Notes: generated by a model from the letters alone, not told the origin. Shown: positions 8,627 through 18,372, counted from the stretch's first letter. The stretch: 64,000 bases of DNA from Streptomyces hundungensis (GCF_003627815.1 NZ_CP032698.1:682001-746000); one strand, 5' to 3'. Numbers and translations are program-made.

Positions 8627-9502
8627 ATGCCTGATCCCGGGATCGCCGCCCTGCCGACGCTCGCCAAGGAGTTCTTGGACCGCTGGAACCTGCGGCTCGA
8701 TGGGCCGCCCATGCGCGGGGCCGTCGCACTCGTACTGCCGGTGCTTCAGGCGGACACCTCGCCTGCGGTACTCAAGGTCCAGCCCGTCGACGAGGAAACA
8801 CGGGACGAGCCCGTCGCCCTGCGCGTCTGGGGCGGCCGCCACGCGGTCGAACTGCTCAACGCCGCACCGGACTCCGGGGTCATGCTGCTGGAACGTCTCG
8901 ACCCCGCCCGGTCGCTCGCGACGGTGCCCGACGGTACAGCGGCTCTGGAGCGGCTGTCCGAGCTGCTGGCGCACCTGTCCACGGTGCCGGCCCCCGCCGG
9001 CCTGCGGCCACTGGCCGACATCGCTCAGGCCATGCTCGACCAGGTCCCCTCCTACTCGCGCTCTCTCGCGGCCCCTTCCGAACGACGACTGCTGGCTACG
9101 TGTGCGGCGGCGATGAGGGAACTGCTCGACGAGCCCGGCGACCGGCTGCTGCACTGGGACCTGCACTACGACAACGTTCTCGCTCCACTCCCTTCCTCGC
9201 GGGTTGCGGGACGGTCTCCCTGGCTCGCCATCGATCCCAAACCCCTTGCCGGTGACCCCGGCTTCGAGCTGCTGCCTGCGTTGCGAAACCGGTGGGACGA
9301 CGTCACCGCCACCGCAGACGTGTCCCGTGCCGTACGCCATCGCTTCCACCTGATGACAGAAGTCGTCGGTCTGGACCGGGAGCGGGCGGCCGGGTGGACG
9401 CTGGGCCGTGTCCTCCAGAACTGCCTCTGGGACATCGAGGACGGCGCGGTCGCACTCGATCCCGAGCAGACGGCCATCGCCCAGGCACTGCTCGACTCCT
9501 GA
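8627..9502 (+). CDS. Aminoglycoside/hydroxyurea phosphotransferase, APH(6) type
   Basis: A 291-residue kinase of the family that includes streptomycin 6-phosphotransferases. Seen: a kinase-like fold with VLKVQP (ATP-binding Lys in the N-lobe), the catalytic loop LLHWDLHYDNVLA with its Asp and Asn, and AIDPKPLAGDPGFEL, the metal-binding DPK segment typical of this group. Actinomycetes often carry chromosomal copies that confer little or no resistance, so actual drug modification is not certain. The gap to the ABC gene is 149 bases and includes an inverted repeat GGTCAG/CTGACC (about 8574-8612). It may be an independent unit. Confidence 0.87.
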   Translation: MPDPGIAALPTLAKEFLDRWNLRLDGPPMRGAVALVLPVLQADTSPAVLKVQPVDEETRDEPVALRVWGGRHAVELLNAAPDSGVMLLERLDPARSLATVPDGTAALERLSELLAHLSTVPAPAGLRPLADIAQAMLDQVPSYSRSLAAPSERRLLATCAAAMRELLDEPGDRLLHWDLHYDNVLAPLPSSRVAGRSPWLAIDPKPLAGDPGFELLPALRNRWDDVTATADVSRAVRHRFHLMTEVVGLDRERAAGWTLGRVLQNCLWDIEDGAVALDPEQTAIAQALLDS

Positions 9503-9507
9503 CCCTT

Positions 9508-9523
9508 CCGGCCATGGCGCCGG
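9508..9523. terminator. Hairpin between convergent kinase and MFS genes
   Basis: CCGGC and GCCGG arms around a six-base loop, six bases after the kinase stop, with no U run. Its position between convergent genes favours a terminator role. Confidence 0.4.
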
Positions 9524-9597
9524 CCAACTCGACCAGAGAGCATGACCTCGCCGGTGGGGCCGCCGGGCGGAGTAATTGACGTATACAGGCGGGGAGT

Positions 9598-11076
9598 TCA
9601 GTCGGCGTGGTTGTCGGCTCGCCTGGGCAGGCAGAACAACAAGGCCCACAGCAGGGCGAGGAGGCCGCCGACCCACCACAGCACGGTGATGAACGCGTCG
9701 CGGTTGAGTCCGGCGTCGGGTGAGCCGCCGGTGGTGGCGAAGTACACCAGGGCGGTCAGCGCGGTGCCGAGGGCGATGCCCAGGTGCATGGCGGTGTTGA
9801 ACAGGCCCGAAGCGGCCCCGGCGTCCTCGTGCTCCACCCTGGCCAGCGACATGTCGGCGAGGGGGCCGCTGACCATGCCGAGGCCGAAACCGATCAGGAC
9901 CACCGGGGTGGTCATCGCCAGCAGGGTCAGATCCCCCTGACTCCGTTCCGCCTGGAGGCCGTATGCGGCCATCGCGGCGGTCGCGATGAGGGCTCCGCTC
10001 TGCGGCAGCCGTCGCGCGAAACGCCCGGCGCTCTTCGCCGCGATCGTCGCGCCGGCCAGTTCTCCGAGGGAGAGCAGCACGAAGGCGACGGCCGCGTGGA
10101 CGGGGCTCATGCCCAGGCCGCGTTGGAGGTAGAGGGTCCAGGTCATGAAGAACAGCCCGCACAGCAGCCCGTGCACCACCTGTGCGGCGGTGCCGCCGGA
10201 GAAGTGGAGGTCCCTGAAGAGGGCGAGGGGCAGCAGGGGGGCGTTGTTCTGCTTGCGCCGCTGGTGGCGCAGAAAGGCTCCCAGGGTGAGGAGGCCGGCG
10301 GCGAGCAGGGCGAAGCACCACAGCGGCCAGTGGCGAAGATGGCCCTCGGTGAGCGGGAAGACGATGAGGATCATGGCCAGTGCGGACAGCACCATGCCGG
10401 CCAGGTCGAGCCGGCGGGCCGTCCCGGCCGTCGACTCGGGGATGAAGCGGCGCCCCAGGACAATGACGGCGAGGCCGACGGGCACGTTGATCAGGAAGAT
10501 CGGCCGCCAGGACAGTCCGTACAGGTCACCTTCGGTGAGCAGTCCGCCCATCACCGGTCCCAGGACGTTGGCGAGTGAGAGGACGGCTCCGTAGAGACCG
10601 AAGGCTTTGCTGCGGTTCTGCCCCGCGAAGGTGACGTGGAGGGTGGCCAGGATCTGAGGGATCATCAGGGCCACTCCCACGCCCTGGAGGGAGCGGGCAC
10701 CGATCAGCACGCCGGGCCCGGTGGCGAGGCCGCACAGTAGTGAGGCCACGGTGAAGACGACGGTGCCGGTGAGGAGGACCCTGCGCCGGCCGTAGAGGTC
10801 GCCGAGGCGGCCACCGGTGATCAGCCCGATGGCGACGGGCAGGGAATAGCCGGTGGTGAGCCACTGCACCGCGGCTGGTCCGGCGCCGGTCGATTCCTGG
10901 ATCGCGGGAAGGGCGGTCAGGACGACCGACTGGTCAAGGATGTCCATGAGCTCGGCTGTCAGCAGCACGACAAGGGCGATGCGGGCCGCCAAGCCCGTCT
11001 TCGACGGTCCGGGTGTGCGTCGGGTCGGGTGCTTGGTGGTGTGCTGCGGCTCGCTGTCGAGCGCGGAGGAAGACAC
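9598..11076 (-). CDS. DHA2-family (EmrB/QacA) MFS drug efflux pump
   Basis: A 492-residue major facilitator with 14 predicted helices, the DHA2 pattern of proton-driven multidrug pumps. Seen: motif ELMDILDQSVVLTALPAI in helix 1, GGRLGDLYGRRRVLL (motif A) between helices 2 and 3, and GPVMGGLLTEGDLYG near helix 5 (motif C region). It ends with a basic tail. The GTG at 11076 follows AGGAG at nine bases; a longer upstream reading is unlike an MFS N-terminus. No regulator is adjacent. A promoter candidate sits about 200 bases upstream. Substrate unknown. Confidence 0.9.
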   Translation of the reverse strand: MSSSALDSEPQHTTKHPTRRTPGPSKTGLAARIALVVLLTAELMDILDQSVVLTALPAIQESTGAGPAAVQWLTTGYSLPVAIGLITGGRLGDLYGRRRVLLTGTVVFTVASLLCGLATGPGVLIGARSLQGVGVALMIPQILATLHVTFAGQNRSKAFGLYGAVLSLANVLGPVMGGLLTEGDLYGLSWRPIFLINVPVGLAVIVLGRRFIPESTAGTARRLDLAGMVLSALAMILIVFPLTEGHLRHWPLWCFALLAAGLLTLGAFLRHQRRKQNNAPLLPLALFRDLHFSGGTAAQVVHGLLCGLFFMTWTLYLQRGLGMSPVHAAVAFVLLSLGELAGATIAAKSAGRFARRLPQSGALIATAAMAAYGLQAERSQGDLTLLAMTTPVVLIGFGLGMVSGPLADMSLARVEHEDAGAASGLFNTAMHLGIALGTALTALVYFATTGGSPDAGLNRDAFITVLWWVGGLLALLWALLFCLPRRADNHAD

Positions 11077-11513
11077 GACGGGAAACTCCTGATCCGGGGG
11101 AATCGGGGAGCCCTGCCGACAGCCGCGCCGGGGCCGGAAAGCACGAAACCCGGGGCAGATGGCAGAGCTGCACCCGGGGAAAGACGAACAACGGGGGGTG
11201 ACGCAACTCAGGCCGACGCGACGTCCGCCCCCGAACACGTGCGACACGACAGCACGTGGGGAACGCGGACGACTACATGGCCTGGTTAATAGGACGTCAC
11301 CTCGGGATCGACGCAGACGGAACAGGAAATCGGGCCCCTGCCACCACCACCGCGGCACAGGGACCCGTCCACGCTACGACACCCCGCGCTCAGCCGCACC
11401 GCAATTAACGCGCCCCCACCGCCGCCGGTCAGGTCGGTGGCTGAGGGTCGAGCCGTGGTGCGGCCGAACGTGCAGCAGGTCCCCGTCGTCAGTCCCCCGG
11501 AACGACGTACGTG
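11077..11513 (-). promoter_or_regulatory. Upstream region of the DHA2 pump, with a candidate promoter
   Basis: 437 bases without a gene, downstream of the MBL gene and upstream of the pump. On the minus strand GTGACG (11300-11295) and TGTAGT (11277-11272), 17 bases apart, form a plausible sigma-70 type promoter. This would give a 5' leader of nearly 190 bases. I see no leader peptide of clear type in it. The rest (11301-11513) shows nothing I can name. Confidence 0.35.
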
Positions 11514-12341
11514 TCAGGTGCCCGGGACCGTCTCCTGCTCGAAGCGGAGATAGCGTGCGACGGACCGGGCCAGAACCTCATTGCCCTGAGAGGTGACGAC
11601 TCGGTTCCACCAGGCGCCGTAGATCCGCTCGAAGCGGTACTCGGCGAGCAGCTCCGCGGCGGCGCGAACCGCGTGCGGGCGCTCCGGAATGTGGTTGGCG
11701 TAGCTGTACATGAGGGTGACCCAGCGGTTGTCCGGGCAGACGTTGACCACGTCGCCGGTGAAGAGGGCGCCCTCACCGGCGCTCCAGTGCAGGATCGCGC
11801 TGCCGGGGAAGTGGACGCCCGGGTTGATCAGGGTGAGTTCGTCGGTGAGGTGGAGGGTGCGGCCGCTCCAGAAGCGCACGGCCGGGTCCGGGCGGCCGAC
11901 CCACTGGCGGTCGGCCTCGTGGAGGTGGACCGGGGCGTCGAAGGCGTGGGCCCACTCCACCATGGAGGAGTAGAAGTGGGGGTGGCTGATGGCGATGTGG
12001 TCGATGCCGCCGAGTTCCTCGACGGCCCGAACCATGGTGTCGTCGAGGTAGGGGGTGCAGTCCCAGAGGACATTGCCGGCGGCGGTACGCAGCAGAAGGG
12101 CCCGCTGGCCGATGGCGAACTGCGGGGTGACGCCGATGCCGAGCACACCGGGGCCCTGCTCCTCGAAGCGGCCGGTGTGGCCCTCTTCGCGCAGTTCGGC
12201 CAGTGTCGTCCACTGTTGGCCGTCCGGACCCACATACTGCCGCTCGTCGAGACAGACCGGGCAGTCGGGGCGCGGAGCGGCGTACTGCGTACCACAGGTG
12301 CGGCAGATCGGGGTCGTCGTCAGGACGGCGGTGTCAGCCAC
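11514..12341 (-). CDS. MBL-fold hydrolase with N-terminal zinc-ribbon-like segment
   Basis: A 275-residue protein of the metallo-beta-lactamase fold. Seen: an N-terminal CxxC...CxxC pair (CRTCGTQY and CPVCLDER, about residues 12-35) that looks like a zinc ribbon, followed by the fold from about residue 60. The usual HxHxDH metal motif reads HPHFYSS here: the first two histidines remain, but the Asp and third His are replaced. LFTGDVVN keeps the later Asp. Activity as a classic two-metal hydrolase is therefore doubtful. The GTG at 12341 has GGAGG five bases upstream and overlaps the end of the epimerase gene by eight bases, so the two are translationally coupled. Confidence 0.8.
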   Translation of the reverse strand: MADTAVLTTTPICRTCGTQYAAPRPDCPVCLDERQYVGPDGQQWTTLAELREEGHTGRFEEQGPGVLGIGVTPQFAIGQRALLLRTAAGNVLWDCTPYLDDTMVRAVEELGGIDHIAISHPHFYSSMVEWAHAFDAPVHLHEADRQWVGRPDPAVRFWSGRTLHLTDELTLINPGVHFPGSAILHWSAGEGALFTGDVVNVCPDNRWVTLMYSYANHIPERPHAVRAAAELLAEYRFERIYGAWWNRVVTSQGNEVLARSVARYLRFEQETVPGT

Positions 12342-13203
12342 GATTGCCTCCGGCGAGCTCGGTGAGGACGTACGGTCGGCTCGGTCGCCAGCCCAGCTCC
12401 TCGACGGCCCGGCGTCCCGACACCACCTGGTCGAGCGCGAGGGCCTCGGCGAACGGCTCCCCGAGCGTCTCGGCGGCTTCCTTACGCGGCCACGGCTCGG
12501 CGCGGCCCGTGCCGCCCGCGGCGATGTCGACTGCGGCTGCGATCGCGGCCGCCGGGACGGACTCCCATGCCACGCCGTGCAGGAGGTCGCCGGACTCACT
12601 CTTGGTCAGCGCGAGGGCGTACAGCTCGGCTAGGTCGTCGACGTGCACCATCGGCCAGCGGGTCGTGACCGGCCCCACGTAGCGACCCGTGCCGTGTTCC
12701 CTGGCCCACCCGGTCATCAGACCCGGGATGCCACCGTCACGCCCGTACACGATGCCGGGGCGTATCACCACGGCTCGTACGTCGTCCTCGGCGGCGGCCA
12801 GCACCCGCCGCTCGATCCGCGGGCGGTAGCCGACGATGGCGATCGGGTCGGTGTCGGCGTCCTCGGTCAGGGCGGTGTCCCCCGTGGCACCCAGCACCCA
12901 GACGCCGCTGGTGTAGATGAACGCCCGGCCCGTGCCGCGCAGCGGAGCGAGCAGCGCCTCCAGGGCGGCGGTGTCGACCGCCTCGTCGCCGGTCGGCGTG
13001 GCCAGGTTCACCACCGCGTCCACGTCGTCCGTCACCGCGGCGCGCAGTGACGCGGGGTCCGTCAGATCCCCGACCCGCACCGCCGTCTCCGGATGCGCGG
13101 CCTTGTTCTTCACCAGGGGCACCACGTCGTGGCCTTCCCGTGTCAGCTGCGACGCGACCGCGGAGCCGATGTAGCCGGTGGCGCCGAGTACCAGAACCTT
13201 CAT
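12334..13203 (-). CDS. NAD-dependent epimerase/dehydratase-like protein (extended SDR)
   Basis: A 289-residue nucleotide-sugar epimerase-type or atypical SDR protein. Seen: the dinucleotide-binding GATGYIGSAVA at the N-terminus and PTGDEAVDT, then a Ser/Tyr region (YTSGVWVLG). The middle segment IVGYRPRIERRV shows a Tyr but not a clean YxxxK, so an atypical SDR that binds NAD(P) is possible. Its stop codon overlaps the start of the MBL gene, forming a two-gene operon. Four spaced copies of an ACATCGAC-type repeat lie directly upstream of the ATG. The physiological substrate is unknown. Confidence 0.82.
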   Translation of the reverse strand: MKVLVLGATGYIGSAVASQLTREGHDVVPLVKNKAAHPETAVRVGDLTDPASLRAAVTDDVDAVVNLATPTGDEAVDTAALEALLAPLRGTGRAFIYTSGVWVLGATGDTALTEDADTDPIAIVGYRPRIERRVLAAAEDDVRAVVIRPGIVYGRDGGIPGLMTGWAREHGTGRYVGPVTTRWPMVHVDDLAELYALALTKSESGDLLHGVAWESVPAAAIAAAVDIAAGGTGRAEPWPRKEAAETLGEPFAEALALDQVVSGRRAVEELGWRPSRPYVLTELAGGNRG

Positions 13204-13214
13204 GAACCGTCCCA

Positions 13215-13270
13215 AGTCGATGTTGCGGAAGTCGATGTGTCAGAGGTCGATGTGCCGGAGGAGTCGATGT
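13215..13270 (-). repeat. Four direct repeats upstream of the epimerase gene
   Basis: Four copies of ACATCGAC(T/C), seen as AGTCGATGT or GGTCGATGT on the plus strand at 13215, 13230, 13245 and 13262. They are spaced 15, 15 and 17 bases apart and end twelve bases before the start codon. This may be a multi-site operator or a short tandem duplication; the spacing is not a whole helical turn. Confidence 0.6.
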
Positions 13271-13412
13271 TTCAGAACAGGAGAACCGTAGGGAACGCGC
13301 CCGGATCGCGGATCCGTCGAACGACCGGGTGCCTTACCGGCCTGTGCGGGTGACGAGGCCGACCGCATGGGCGGGCTCAACAGGGCTTCAAGGGATGGCG
13401 GTTGAGTGGGCG

Positions 13413-16240
13413 TCAGCCGAGTTCGAGCGCTCCCAGGGCGGCCCGCGACGTCACGCCGAGCTTCGGGTAGGCGTTGGACAGGTGGTAGCCGACCGTGCGC
13501 GGGCTGAGGAACAGGCGCGCGCCGATCTCACGGTTGCTCAGGCCGGTCGCCGCGAGCAGGACGACCCTCAGTTCCTGCGCGGTCAACCGGTCGACGCGGT
13601 GCACGTCCGCCGAAGGAGCAGTCGGGGCGGCGCCGACGGCCCGCAGTTCCGTGCGGGCCCGGTCCGCCCACGCGGCCGCCCTCATGCGCTCGAACGACTC
13701 CAGCGCCACGGTCAGCGCCTCCCGGGCCGCGGCCCGGCGTTTGGCACGGCGCAGCCACTCCCCGTGCAGCAGCCGGGTACGAGCTTGCTCGAACGGGCGG
13801 CCGTCCCCCTCGTGGGCGGCGAGTGCCCGCTCGTAGAGCTCCTCCGCCCGCCCGTCGTCGGCGGCGAGCAGGGCCCGGCAGCGCAGCTCCACGGCGCCTG
13901 CCCACGCGGTCCCGGTGGCCTGGGCCCAGCGCGTGAACCGGTCGGCGGCCGGCCCGGCGTCGGGGGCGCGGCCGATCCGCACGGCGGCCTCCACCTGATC
14001 GGGCAGGCTGTGCACGGAAAGCATGAGGTGGCGGTGCGGGCCGCCGGTCAGACCGATGAAACGCTGCATCGCCACGTCGTAGCGGCCCAGCCCGAGGTCC
14101 AGCAGGCCCTGTGCCCTGGTCAGCCAGATGGGGATCGGCTCGACACCGGGACCCCGGGGCTCCCCCGCCCGCCCGGCGGGATCCCACCGGTATCCGCCGC
14201 CCGGTCCTTCGGTTCCCTTCGGTCCTTCCAGAGTGTCCGGCTCCTGCCCGTCGAGCGCTGCCAGCACCGCCAGGACGCCGCTGAGCATGGTGGCGAGATG
14301 GCGCTGACCCGTGTCACAAGCGATCTCCAGGCCCTCGATCGCGGTCGTGTACGCGTCCCGGTGCCGCCCCAGGAACAGCCGCAGGCGCGCGAGCCGCAGC
14401 AGCACCCGCGCCAGTACCCCGACGGCGCCCTCCTCGCGGCACTCCCGCTCCAGGGCCACGGCCTCGTCGTGCACCGTCCGGTACTCGCCGAGCAGCATGT
14501 CCCAGCCGTGCAGGCGCACCTGGTCGGTCAGGCTGCGCTCCTGCCGGGTCCGCACGACGTACGCGGCGAACTCCCGTATCGCCGCCGCCCCGCCGACCGG
14601 ATCACCCGTCAGCATGTCGAGCACTCCCGTCGCGCCCCGGTGTACGGGGTGCCCGGCGAAGTCCAGGCCTGCCACCCGCGCCCGGGTGTCCCGGGCCGCC
14701 GCGACCGGGTCCGGCGCGTCCCAGGCCATCGTGGCCGACTCGAACAGCAGGCGCGCCCCCTTGGCGGGGCAGCGCGCCGCCACCTTGGAAGCCGCCTCGA
14801 CGAGCAGCAGCCGCGCCGATTCCGGGCGGCCCCGCTCCCGCTCAAGCCCCGCCCGCACGCTGGCGATCCGGGCCGCCGCCGAGGGGCCGCTGACCGGGCC
14901 CGCCTCGTCGGCGAGCGCTTCGGCGAGCGGCGCCTGTCCGGCTTCCGCCGCGGCGGCCGACGCCGCGGCCAGGCGCAGCGACCGGGCCTCCCGGTCCTCG
15001 GTCAACCGCGCGGCCCGTCGATAGGCGGCGGCGACCGCGGCCCGGCCGCCCCGCGAGCGGAACAGCTTGGCGCTGCGCTCCAGTTCGGCCGCGACCGCCT
15101 CGTCGTAGCCGACGGTGGCCGCGGCCAGGTGCCAGGCCCGGCGGCCCAGGTCTCCGGCGGCCGACGTCGCTTCGGCGAGCGCCCGGTGAGCGGCTGTCCG
15201 CTCGCTCAGCACCGCCCCTGGTACGCCGCGGCCCGCACCAGCGGATGCCGGAACGTCAGCCGTTGCCCGGAGACCCGCACCAGGTCCGCCGCCTCCGCGG
15301 GCCCGAAGTCCCCGGCCGCCGCGCCCACCCGCTCCCCCGCCGCCACCACCAGCGCCACGTCCCCCGTGTCGTCCGCGGCGGCGACCGTCAGCAGCGAACG
15401 GGTCGGCCCGGGCAGCGCGCGGATCCGCTCGTCGAAGATGCGCCGCACCCGCCACGAGGCCGGCAGCACGGCGATCTCCCGTGCGTCCAACGGCTCGCTC
15501 CCCTCCCGCTGGGCCGTCGTCAGAGCCCCGAGGAGTTCGACCAGGGCGAGGGGATTGCCCTGCGCGAGCCCGAGGATGCGGTCACGCACGGCAGCGTGCA
15601 GGTGGGGCGCCCGGCCGGCGAGCAGGGCCGCTCCTTCTGCGTCGGACAGCGGACCGAGGCGCAGATTCGGCACGCCCGGCACACCGTCGAAGACCGCGGA
15701 CTCCTCGTGTGCGGCGAACACCATGGCCACCCGCCCCATCCCGAGCCGGCGGGCCGCGAACAGCAACGCGTCCACGGTCTCCAGGTCCAGCCAGTGCGCG
15801 TCGTCCACCAGAACCACGACCGGACGTTCCTCGGCCAACTCGTCGAGCAGGCCGAGCGTCGCGGCTCCCACGAGGAAGCGGTCCCCGGCGGGCGGGGCAT
15901 CCAGGGTGATCACCCCACGCAGGGCCGTCAACTGACGCTCCGTCAGGCGGCCGGGTCGATCAAGCGTGCCACGGAGGAGCACTTGCAGACCGGCGTACGG
16001 CAGCGCCGCCTCCGACTGGACGCCCGCGCACCGCAACAGTCGAGCTCCACCCGCCGCCGCGGCACACCGGTCGAGGAGCGCCGTCTTGCCGGATCCGGCC
16101 TCCCCGAGGAGCGCAACGGCCCCACCCCGGCCCTCCCGGGCTCCCCGCAAGAGCCCGTCGAGAAGCTCGCGTTCATCGTTCCGACCGCTGAGGTCGGCGG
16201 GTCTCCGCTCGGCGGCATCTGCCAGGACCGCGTCGGTCAT
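13413..16240 (-). pseudogene. LuxR-family LAL regulator split by a frameshift
   Basis: A large ATP-binding LuxR-type regulator. Seen: Walker A LLGEAGSGKTALLDRC and Walker B VVVLVDDAHWLD in the first 344 codons (16240-15206), then a helical repeat region and a C-terminal LuxR helix-turn-helix (LTAQELRVVLLAATGLSNRE) in a second frame ending at 13413. The first frame stops right after LVRAAAYQG, where family members continue with a stretch like AVLSERTAAHRALAEA, and that stretch is present in the other frame. One extra base in the four-G run at 15218-15215 restores a single 942-residue protein. This is either a real inactivating deletion or an assembly error. It is divergent from a LysR gene. 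Confidence 0.88.
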
Positions 16241-16581
16241 CGGCGCTCTTCTCCTCTTTCAGATGCCTCACCGTCGTGGTGGGCGAGGTTGGCAATGGCG
16301 TGGGTCTCGCGGTCGTGAATCTCGCGGTCGTGGGCCGGCCGCGTCGGGCAGGTTGGTGTTCTTCAGGGAAGGAGAAACCCGCCAACAGGCCTCAGCCTCA
16401 TCAAGTCCCCGCCGCATCAGCGCAGTTGAGGCAGGTGCTCGACCGGCCGCCGGGGCGCGACGGCGCCGGCCACGAACGGCGCCTGACGAGCGAGATGAAG
16501 TGTTTCAGCCATGGCGAACGATCGCCATATACTTCCGGGGCTCGACGGCCGCGGGGGCGTGGGGTGGGACACGGGGGCATC
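16241..16581. promoter_or_regulatory. Divergent region between LAL and LysR genes, with 13-base direct repeat
   Basis: 341 bases holding the promoters of both regulators. A perfect 13-base direct repeat TCTCGCGGTCGTG occurs at 16305-16317 and 16320-16332. LysR proteins commonly bind such divergent regions, but the repeat is direct rather than the expected T-N11-A dyad. No other gene is seen. Confidence 0.45.
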
Positions 16582-17469
16582 ATGGAGCTGCGTGACATCG
16601 AGATCTTTCTGGTGCTGTCCGAGGAATTGCACTTCGGCCGGACCGCCGAGCGGTTGCGGGTCTCCCAGGCCCGGGTCAGCCAGGCCATCCGGAAGCAGGA
16701 ACGACGCATCGGCGCCGCGCTGTTCGAGCGCACCAGTCGCACCGTGCGCCTGACCGAAGTGGGACGCCAACTGCGCGACGACCTTCAGCCGGTCTACGCG
16801 GGCCTGCACGCGTCCGTGGAACGCGCCCGGCTCGCCGCCCGCGGTGTCACGGGCCGCCTCCGCATCGGCATGATGCCGTTCAACGTCGCCGACCTGCACT
16901 TCTATTGGAAAGCCTTCCGATCGCGGTATCCCCAGTGGGAGCTGGAGATCCGTCAGTTGGTGTACATCGACCCCTTCGGCCGGCTCCGCGACGGCGACTT
17001 CGACGTCCTGGTCGTCTGGCTGCCCGTCGAGGAGCCGGACTTCACCATCGGCCCGGTTCTGATGAAGGACCCCCGGATCCTCGCCGTGACCGCCGACCAC
17101 GCACTCGCGCAGCGCACCTCGGTCCGCCTTGAGACGCTGGCCGACTTTCAGCACGCCATGCCGCCCGGCATCCCTGACTACTGGGAGGACGGCTATCTGC
17201 CCTTCAACACGCCGCGGGGCCGGATGATCGAGCGCGGCCGGCCCACGACCAACGCCGAGGACCTGATCAACCAGGTGGGCATGGGCGACACCATCCACGG
17301 CTTCCCCAGCCACGTCACCCGGCACTGGGGCATGGCGAACATCCGTTGGATACCCGTCCCCGACCTGGCCGCCCTGTCCTACGTCCTGATATGGCGGACC
17401 GAGTGCGAGAACGAGGCGATCCGGGCGCTCGCCGACACGGTCCGCGAACTCGGCGCGTTCCAGTTCTGA
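16582..17469 (+). CDS. LysR-family transcriptional regulator
   Basis: A 295-residue LysR regulator. Seen: an N-terminal winged helix (residues 1-60) with MELRDIEIFLVLSEELHFGR and RVSQARVSQAIRKQERRIGA, then a periplasmic-binding-protein-like effector domain from about residue 90 (GRLRIGMMPFNVADLHFYWK). The ATG at 16582 fits the usual family start, and GGGGG lies just upstream. It is divergent from the LAL regulator; the next gene downstream is convergent. The effector and targets are unknown. The divergent LAL gene or the hydrolase at 17587 could be regulated, but that is inference. Confidence 0.9.
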   Translation: MELRDIEIFLVLSEELHFGRTAERLRVSQARVSQAIRKQERRIGAALFERTSRTVRLTEVGRQLRDDLQPVYAGLHASVERARLAARGVTGRLRIGMMPFNVADLHFYWKAFRSRYPQWELEIRQLVYIDPFGRLRDGDFDVLVVWLPVEEPDFTIGPVLMKDPRILAVTADHALAQRTSVRLETLADFQHAMPPGIPDYWEDGYLPFNTPRGRMIERGRPTTNAEDLINQVGMGDTIHGFPSHVTRHWGMANIRWIPVPDLAALSYVLIWRTECENEAIRALADTVRELGAFQF

Positions 17470-17586
17470 CGCGCTGCCGCGGTGCTCGGTGATGGTGCCG
17501 GGATGGCGGTCCGGGCCGCCCGGTTACGCCTGCGGCCCGAAGCTCGCGCCCGCGACGGTACGCCGACTGCCGAGTGGACTGGCCCT

Positions 17587-18372
17587 TCATCGGACGGCCA
17601 GACGTGTCGTCCGCCGGGCGACCTCGTGGATCGCGGCGGCCACGAGGTCGGCGTCCCGGGCGAGGACGTGCGCAGGACGTCCGGCGGTCGTCGTGGCGAA
17701 CACGGTCACCTGGGCGTTGTCCGCCTCGGCCCGCGCGGCGGCCCGCAGCATGCGCGTCCGTTCGCGGGACGCCTCGGGATGCCCACCGCTCCCGACGACG
17801 AAGGCGGTCGGACAGCGCAAGGACGCGAAATCGGCGGCGAGTTGGCCGTTCACCTCGTCCGTCGCGATGACGGCCTCCGCCCTCTGCCGGGGGGACAGCC
17901 CCGGTGCACCGCCGAGCCGGGCCGTGACGCGGGTGAGCCGACCGGATCGCCGGAACGCTTCCCGCACGCCGTCCTTACCGGCCTCGTCGAGCACCGACAC
18001 CGGGCAGGCGCCGTCGACGAGGACCAGGCCGCCGACGACCTCCGGGTACTCCGCCGCATAACACACGGCGATCGTCGCGCCGTGGGACCAGCCGACCAGG
18101 ATCGGCCGTCGCAGAACCGTCGCCTCGATCACCCGGTCCACGTCGTCGATCGCGTCGCGCACCGCGTACTCCGCGGGAGTGCCCGGGCCGCCGCTGGTGC
18201 GGCCGTCGAATGTGACGGTCCGGTACCCGCCGCCCAGCCGGTCGATGACCCGGTTCCACTGCCGCCGCGTGGAGAACCCTCCGTTGAGGAAGAGCAGCGG
18301 GGGTCCGTCGCCGAGGGAGTCGACACCGCGCAGGCGGATGTCCACTGCCGCGACCGTGAACTCTCGTGACAT
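17587..18372 (-). CDS. Alpha/beta hydrolase
   Basis: A 261-residue cytoplasmic alpha/beta-fold hydrolase. Seen: the oxyanion region PLLFLNGGFSTRRQW, the nucleophile elbow GWSHGAT (catalytic Ser), LVLVDGACPVSV, and a late segment with TTAGRPAHVLARD that should hold the catalytic His. The acid is probably the Asp in the ATDEV region or at the end of strand 6. The ATG at 18372 has GAAAGGAAGG upstream. Its sequence type is common among esterase or lactonase-like enzymes of actinomycetes, and I cannot name the substrate. A hemerythrin gene follows 211 bases upstream on the same strand. Confidence 0.85.
   Translation of the reverse strand: MSREFTVAAVDIRLRGVDSLGDGPPLLFLNGGFSTRRQWNRVIDRLGGGYRTVTFDGRTSGGPGTPAEYAVRDAIDDVDRVIEATVLRRPILVGWSHGATIAVCYAAEYPEVVGGLVLVDGACPVSVLDEAGKDGVREAFRRSGRLTRVTARLGGAPGLSPRQRAEAVIATDEVNGQLAADFASLRCPTAFVVGSGGHPEASRERTRMLRAAARAEADNAQVTVFATTTAGRPAHVLARDADLVAAAIHEVARRTTRLAVR

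Noticed and set aside
13329..15935. A long open frame on the plus strand (868 codons)
   Set aside because: It runs antisense to the LAL regulator, has low-complexity Arg/Pro/Gly sequence and no domain; high-GC DNA often leaves such shadow frames open.
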